NCBI GenBank assembly: GCA_002358965.1
Contig: DEPW01000015.1
Location: 3,924 to 9,946, forward strand
Origin: Bacteroidales bacterium UBA3382
GTDB taxonomy: Bacteria > Bacteroidota > Bacteroidia > Bacteroidales > UBA932
Length of the DNA: 6,023 nucleotides
Reading direction: 5' to 3'
Both the position numbers and the translations under genes were made by a program. The notes beneath the pieces were generated by a model. That model had not been told where the DNA came from and did no database searches. It saw nothing but the letters and a program-made list of their open reading frames with translations. Below are positions 4,416 through 6,023 of this stretch, piece by piece. Position 1 is the first letter of the stretch. The number at the start of each line of letters is the position of its first letter.

Positions 4416-6023
4416 TCACAGGGCTATGGCGATATTGCTGCCTTTTTCCTTTATCGCGGAATTGAATCCTGCTTCGATCGTCTTGTCCAAGAGATCTTCC
4501 AGATACCGGAAATGCCCCTTCACCACCGGATCCGAATAGTTCCTTTCCAAAGAAGCCATTCTTTCCTTCAGATACCCGAGCTGGTATGCGACAGTCGATA
4601 TCACATCGGTATTGTCCGGAGTAGCGATGCCCAGAAGCTTGCCGTAAGTATCCGAAGCTCCGGTATACAGGTCGCACAAAGCCTTGACATACGACTTCTG
4701 CAACAGCCTTGCATACATGTCGGAGGCCTTGGCGTCTACGAAAATGTCTCCGTAAAGGTCGTTGAAATATTCCTTCATCGTATAGGCGTCACTGCCATTG
4801 TACGCCTCGTCCCGGTACATGTTCGAAAGCACCCTTTTGGAAACGATGGCGGAGAAAGTGCGCGAATATATCCGCTCCATCTGCGACATCGGATTCACCC
4901 CGGTCTTGTCCATTATATCCTCAGGCACCAGCCACTCAGGAGCGTCGAACACATAGTCGTCGAGCCATTGCAGGGCTTCCTTCTGTTTGTCTTTTCCGAC
5001 AGGTTCGTAAAGCGCGCCCTCCTGATTGCGGTACTTAGGGGTCTCGTAACGGCCGCCCACCCATTTGGCGACATGGCCGACATAACGGAGATACTGGTTC
5101 AGGACCTCTCCCTGCATTTCGCGGAGATCCTCGTAGCCTGCATCAGGCGTAGCCGTCCAGTCCACGAGATTTTCCATCACTATCTTAAGGTTGCTAATGC
5201 CCAAGGCATTGGCAACCATCTGGTTGTCAGTGAAGTCCTCCGATTGGTAACGCGGATCGTTGGCACTGGTCTCCGTGCCGAAACGGTAATAAGGGTTTTC
5301 GAGTTTCCCGGTCGTAAGCTCGTTCAGATACGGAAGTTCCTCCTCCGGGGTGTCGAACTGGTAATACCTTCTGTATCCCCATTCTATCGCCCACTCGTCA
5401 TAATGCGAAAGGCGCGGAAAAAGGAGTTCGCGAGGGATATTGTCCTGCGGCTGCGCCACATAATTGAACCGCGAGTAATCCATGAGAGTCGTGGAAGAGC
5501 CGTTTTCCCTCAGGAAATCCGCATCCCTCAGCTGCTCGGGAGTATAGGACGCACTCCCTATGAAATTGTGCCTCAGGCCGAGAGTATGTCCCACCTCGTG
5601 CGAAGACACGAAACGGATCAGCTGTCCCATGAGCTCCTTGTCGTATGTCATCTTCTGCGCTCCCGTATCGAGAGGTCCGCACTGTACGAAGTACCAGTGG
5701 TGAATGAGTTTCATCACATTGTGGTACCAGTTGATGTGGCTTTCAAGGATCTCTCCAGTGCGCGGATCATGGACATGCGGACCGCTGGCGTTAGGGATGT
5801 CGGAAGGCTTGTAGACTATCGCCGAATACCTCGCATCTTCCAAAGACCAGGTCGAGTCCTCTTCGGCGGTAGGAGCCATACGGGCATAGATCGCATTCTT
5901 GAAGCCGGCCTTTTCAAACATTTTGGCCCAATCGTTCACTCCCTGGATCAGATAAGGCACCCATTCTTCCGGGGTCGTAGGGTCTATGTAGTAAACTATC
6001 GGCTTGGCAGGCTCGACCAATTC
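4416..6023 (-). CDS. Zinc-dependent metalloprotease (DUF5117/DUF4953 met-zincin type), C-terminal part
   Basis: Open at the right edge; 535 residues and the stop are visible. The frame continues unbroken to the last base, so the TTG at 6020 is not a real start. The active site HEVGHTLGLRH (5600-5568) is a full HExxHxxGxxH zinc motif with three histidine ligands and the catalytic Glu. About 30 residues later TTLMDYSRFNY supplies the Met-turn (Met codon at 5483-5481), so this is a met-zincin. The visible N-terminal part (KPIVYYIDPTTPEEW..., VNDWAKMFEKAGF) and the long C-terminal helical region match Bacteroidota proteins of about 800 residues carrying DUF5118, DUF5117 and DUF4953 domains; the first two would lie mostly off-window. 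These are usually exported, but the signal peptide is not visible here. Substrate is unknown. It ends four bases before DUF4492, so it appears to be the upstream gene of the cytochrome bd transcript. Confidence 0.9.
   Translation of the reverse strand, partial: ELVEPAKPIVYYIDPTTPEEWVPYLIQGVNDWAKMFEKAGFKNAIYARMAPTAEEDSTWSLEDARYSAIVYKPSDIPNASGPHVHDPRTGEILESHINWYHNVMKLIHHWYFVQCGPLDTGAQKMTYDKELMGQLIRFVSSHEVGHTLGLRHNFIGSASYTPEQLRDADFLRENGSSTTLMDYSRFNYVAQPQDNIPRELLFPRLSHYDEWAIEWGYRRYYQFDTPEEELPYLNELTTGKLENPYYRFGTETSANDPRYQSEDFTDNQMVANALGISNLKIVMENLVDWTATPDAGYEDLREMQGEVLNQYLRYVGHVAKWVGGRYETPKYRNQEGALYEPVGKDKQKEALQWLDDYVFDAPEWLVPEDIMDKTGVNPMSQMERIYSRTFSAIVSKRVLSNMYRDEAYNGSDAYTMKEYFNDLYGDIFVDAKASDMYARLLQKSYVKALCDLYTGASDTYGKLLGIATPDNTDVISTVAYQLGYLKERMASLERNYSDPVVKGHFRYLEDLLDKTIEAGFNSAIKEKGSNIAIAL

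Noticed and set aside
4414..4416. ATG overlapping the metalloprotease stop (TGATG) as a coupled start
   Set aside because: It is out of frame with DUF4492; its reading frame gives no recognisable protein. The ATG at 4411 gives the family N-terminus.
5398..5682. A 94-codon minus-strand ORF within the metalloprotease gene
   Set aside because: It is an alternative frame across the zinc-site region. The overlapping frame with HEVGHTLGLRH is clearly the coding one.
6018..6020. TTG as the start of the metalloprotease
   Set aside because: The frame is open to the window edge and the residues there are internal to a family of about 800 residues, so the true start is off-window.

Overview
The window reads as chromosomal DNA from a member of the Bacteroidota, most likely order Bacteroidales. 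The evidence is the DUF4492-cydA-cydB arrangement, a DUF5117/DUF4953-type zinc metalloprotease, two lipoprotein-type N-termini, two promoter elements matching the Bacteroidetes -7 box (TAnnTTTG), and a general lack of Shine-Dalgarno sites. Base composition looks balanced, near half G+C by eye. I cannot name a genus from this sequence.

Layout. At the left edge is the 5' end of a lipoprotein gene on the minus strand (1-107). An 81-base divergent intergenic region follows, with two back-to-back -7 boxes. Next is a plus-strand sugar kinase gene of the NahK (N-acetylhexosamine 1-kinase) type (189-1295). Ten bases after it is a very short plus-strand ORF (1306-1470). It starts like a lipoprotein but runs antisense into the 3' end of cydB, so it is either a tiny lipoprotein gene or the stump of a broken one.

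From 1415 to the right edge everything is on the minus strand and tightly packed. In transcription order there is a zinc metalloprotease (entering from beyond the right edge and ending at 4416), a 73-residue single-span membrane protein of the DUF4492 type (4190-4411), cydA (2582-4171) and cydB (1415-2569). The gaps are 4, 18 and 12 bases, so these four are very probably one transcript.

How they work together. CydA and CydB form cytochrome bd quinol oxidase, a high-affinity terminal oxidase that lets gut-type anaerobes consume nanomolar oxygen. DUF4492 proteins are known neighbours of cydA in this phylum and are plausible small accessory subunits or assembly factors. The metalloprotease is not a recognised part of the oxidase, and its close coupling to the operon is the most unusual feature of the layout. 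The kinase belongs to an unrelated process, amino-sugar 1-phosphorylation feeding nucleotide-sugar synthesis or recycling. No RNA genes, CRISPR arrays, insertion sequences or clear rho-independent terminators were seen. I found no convincing novel multi-gene system; the best leads are the protease-oxidase linkage and the small lipoprotein/cydB overlap.
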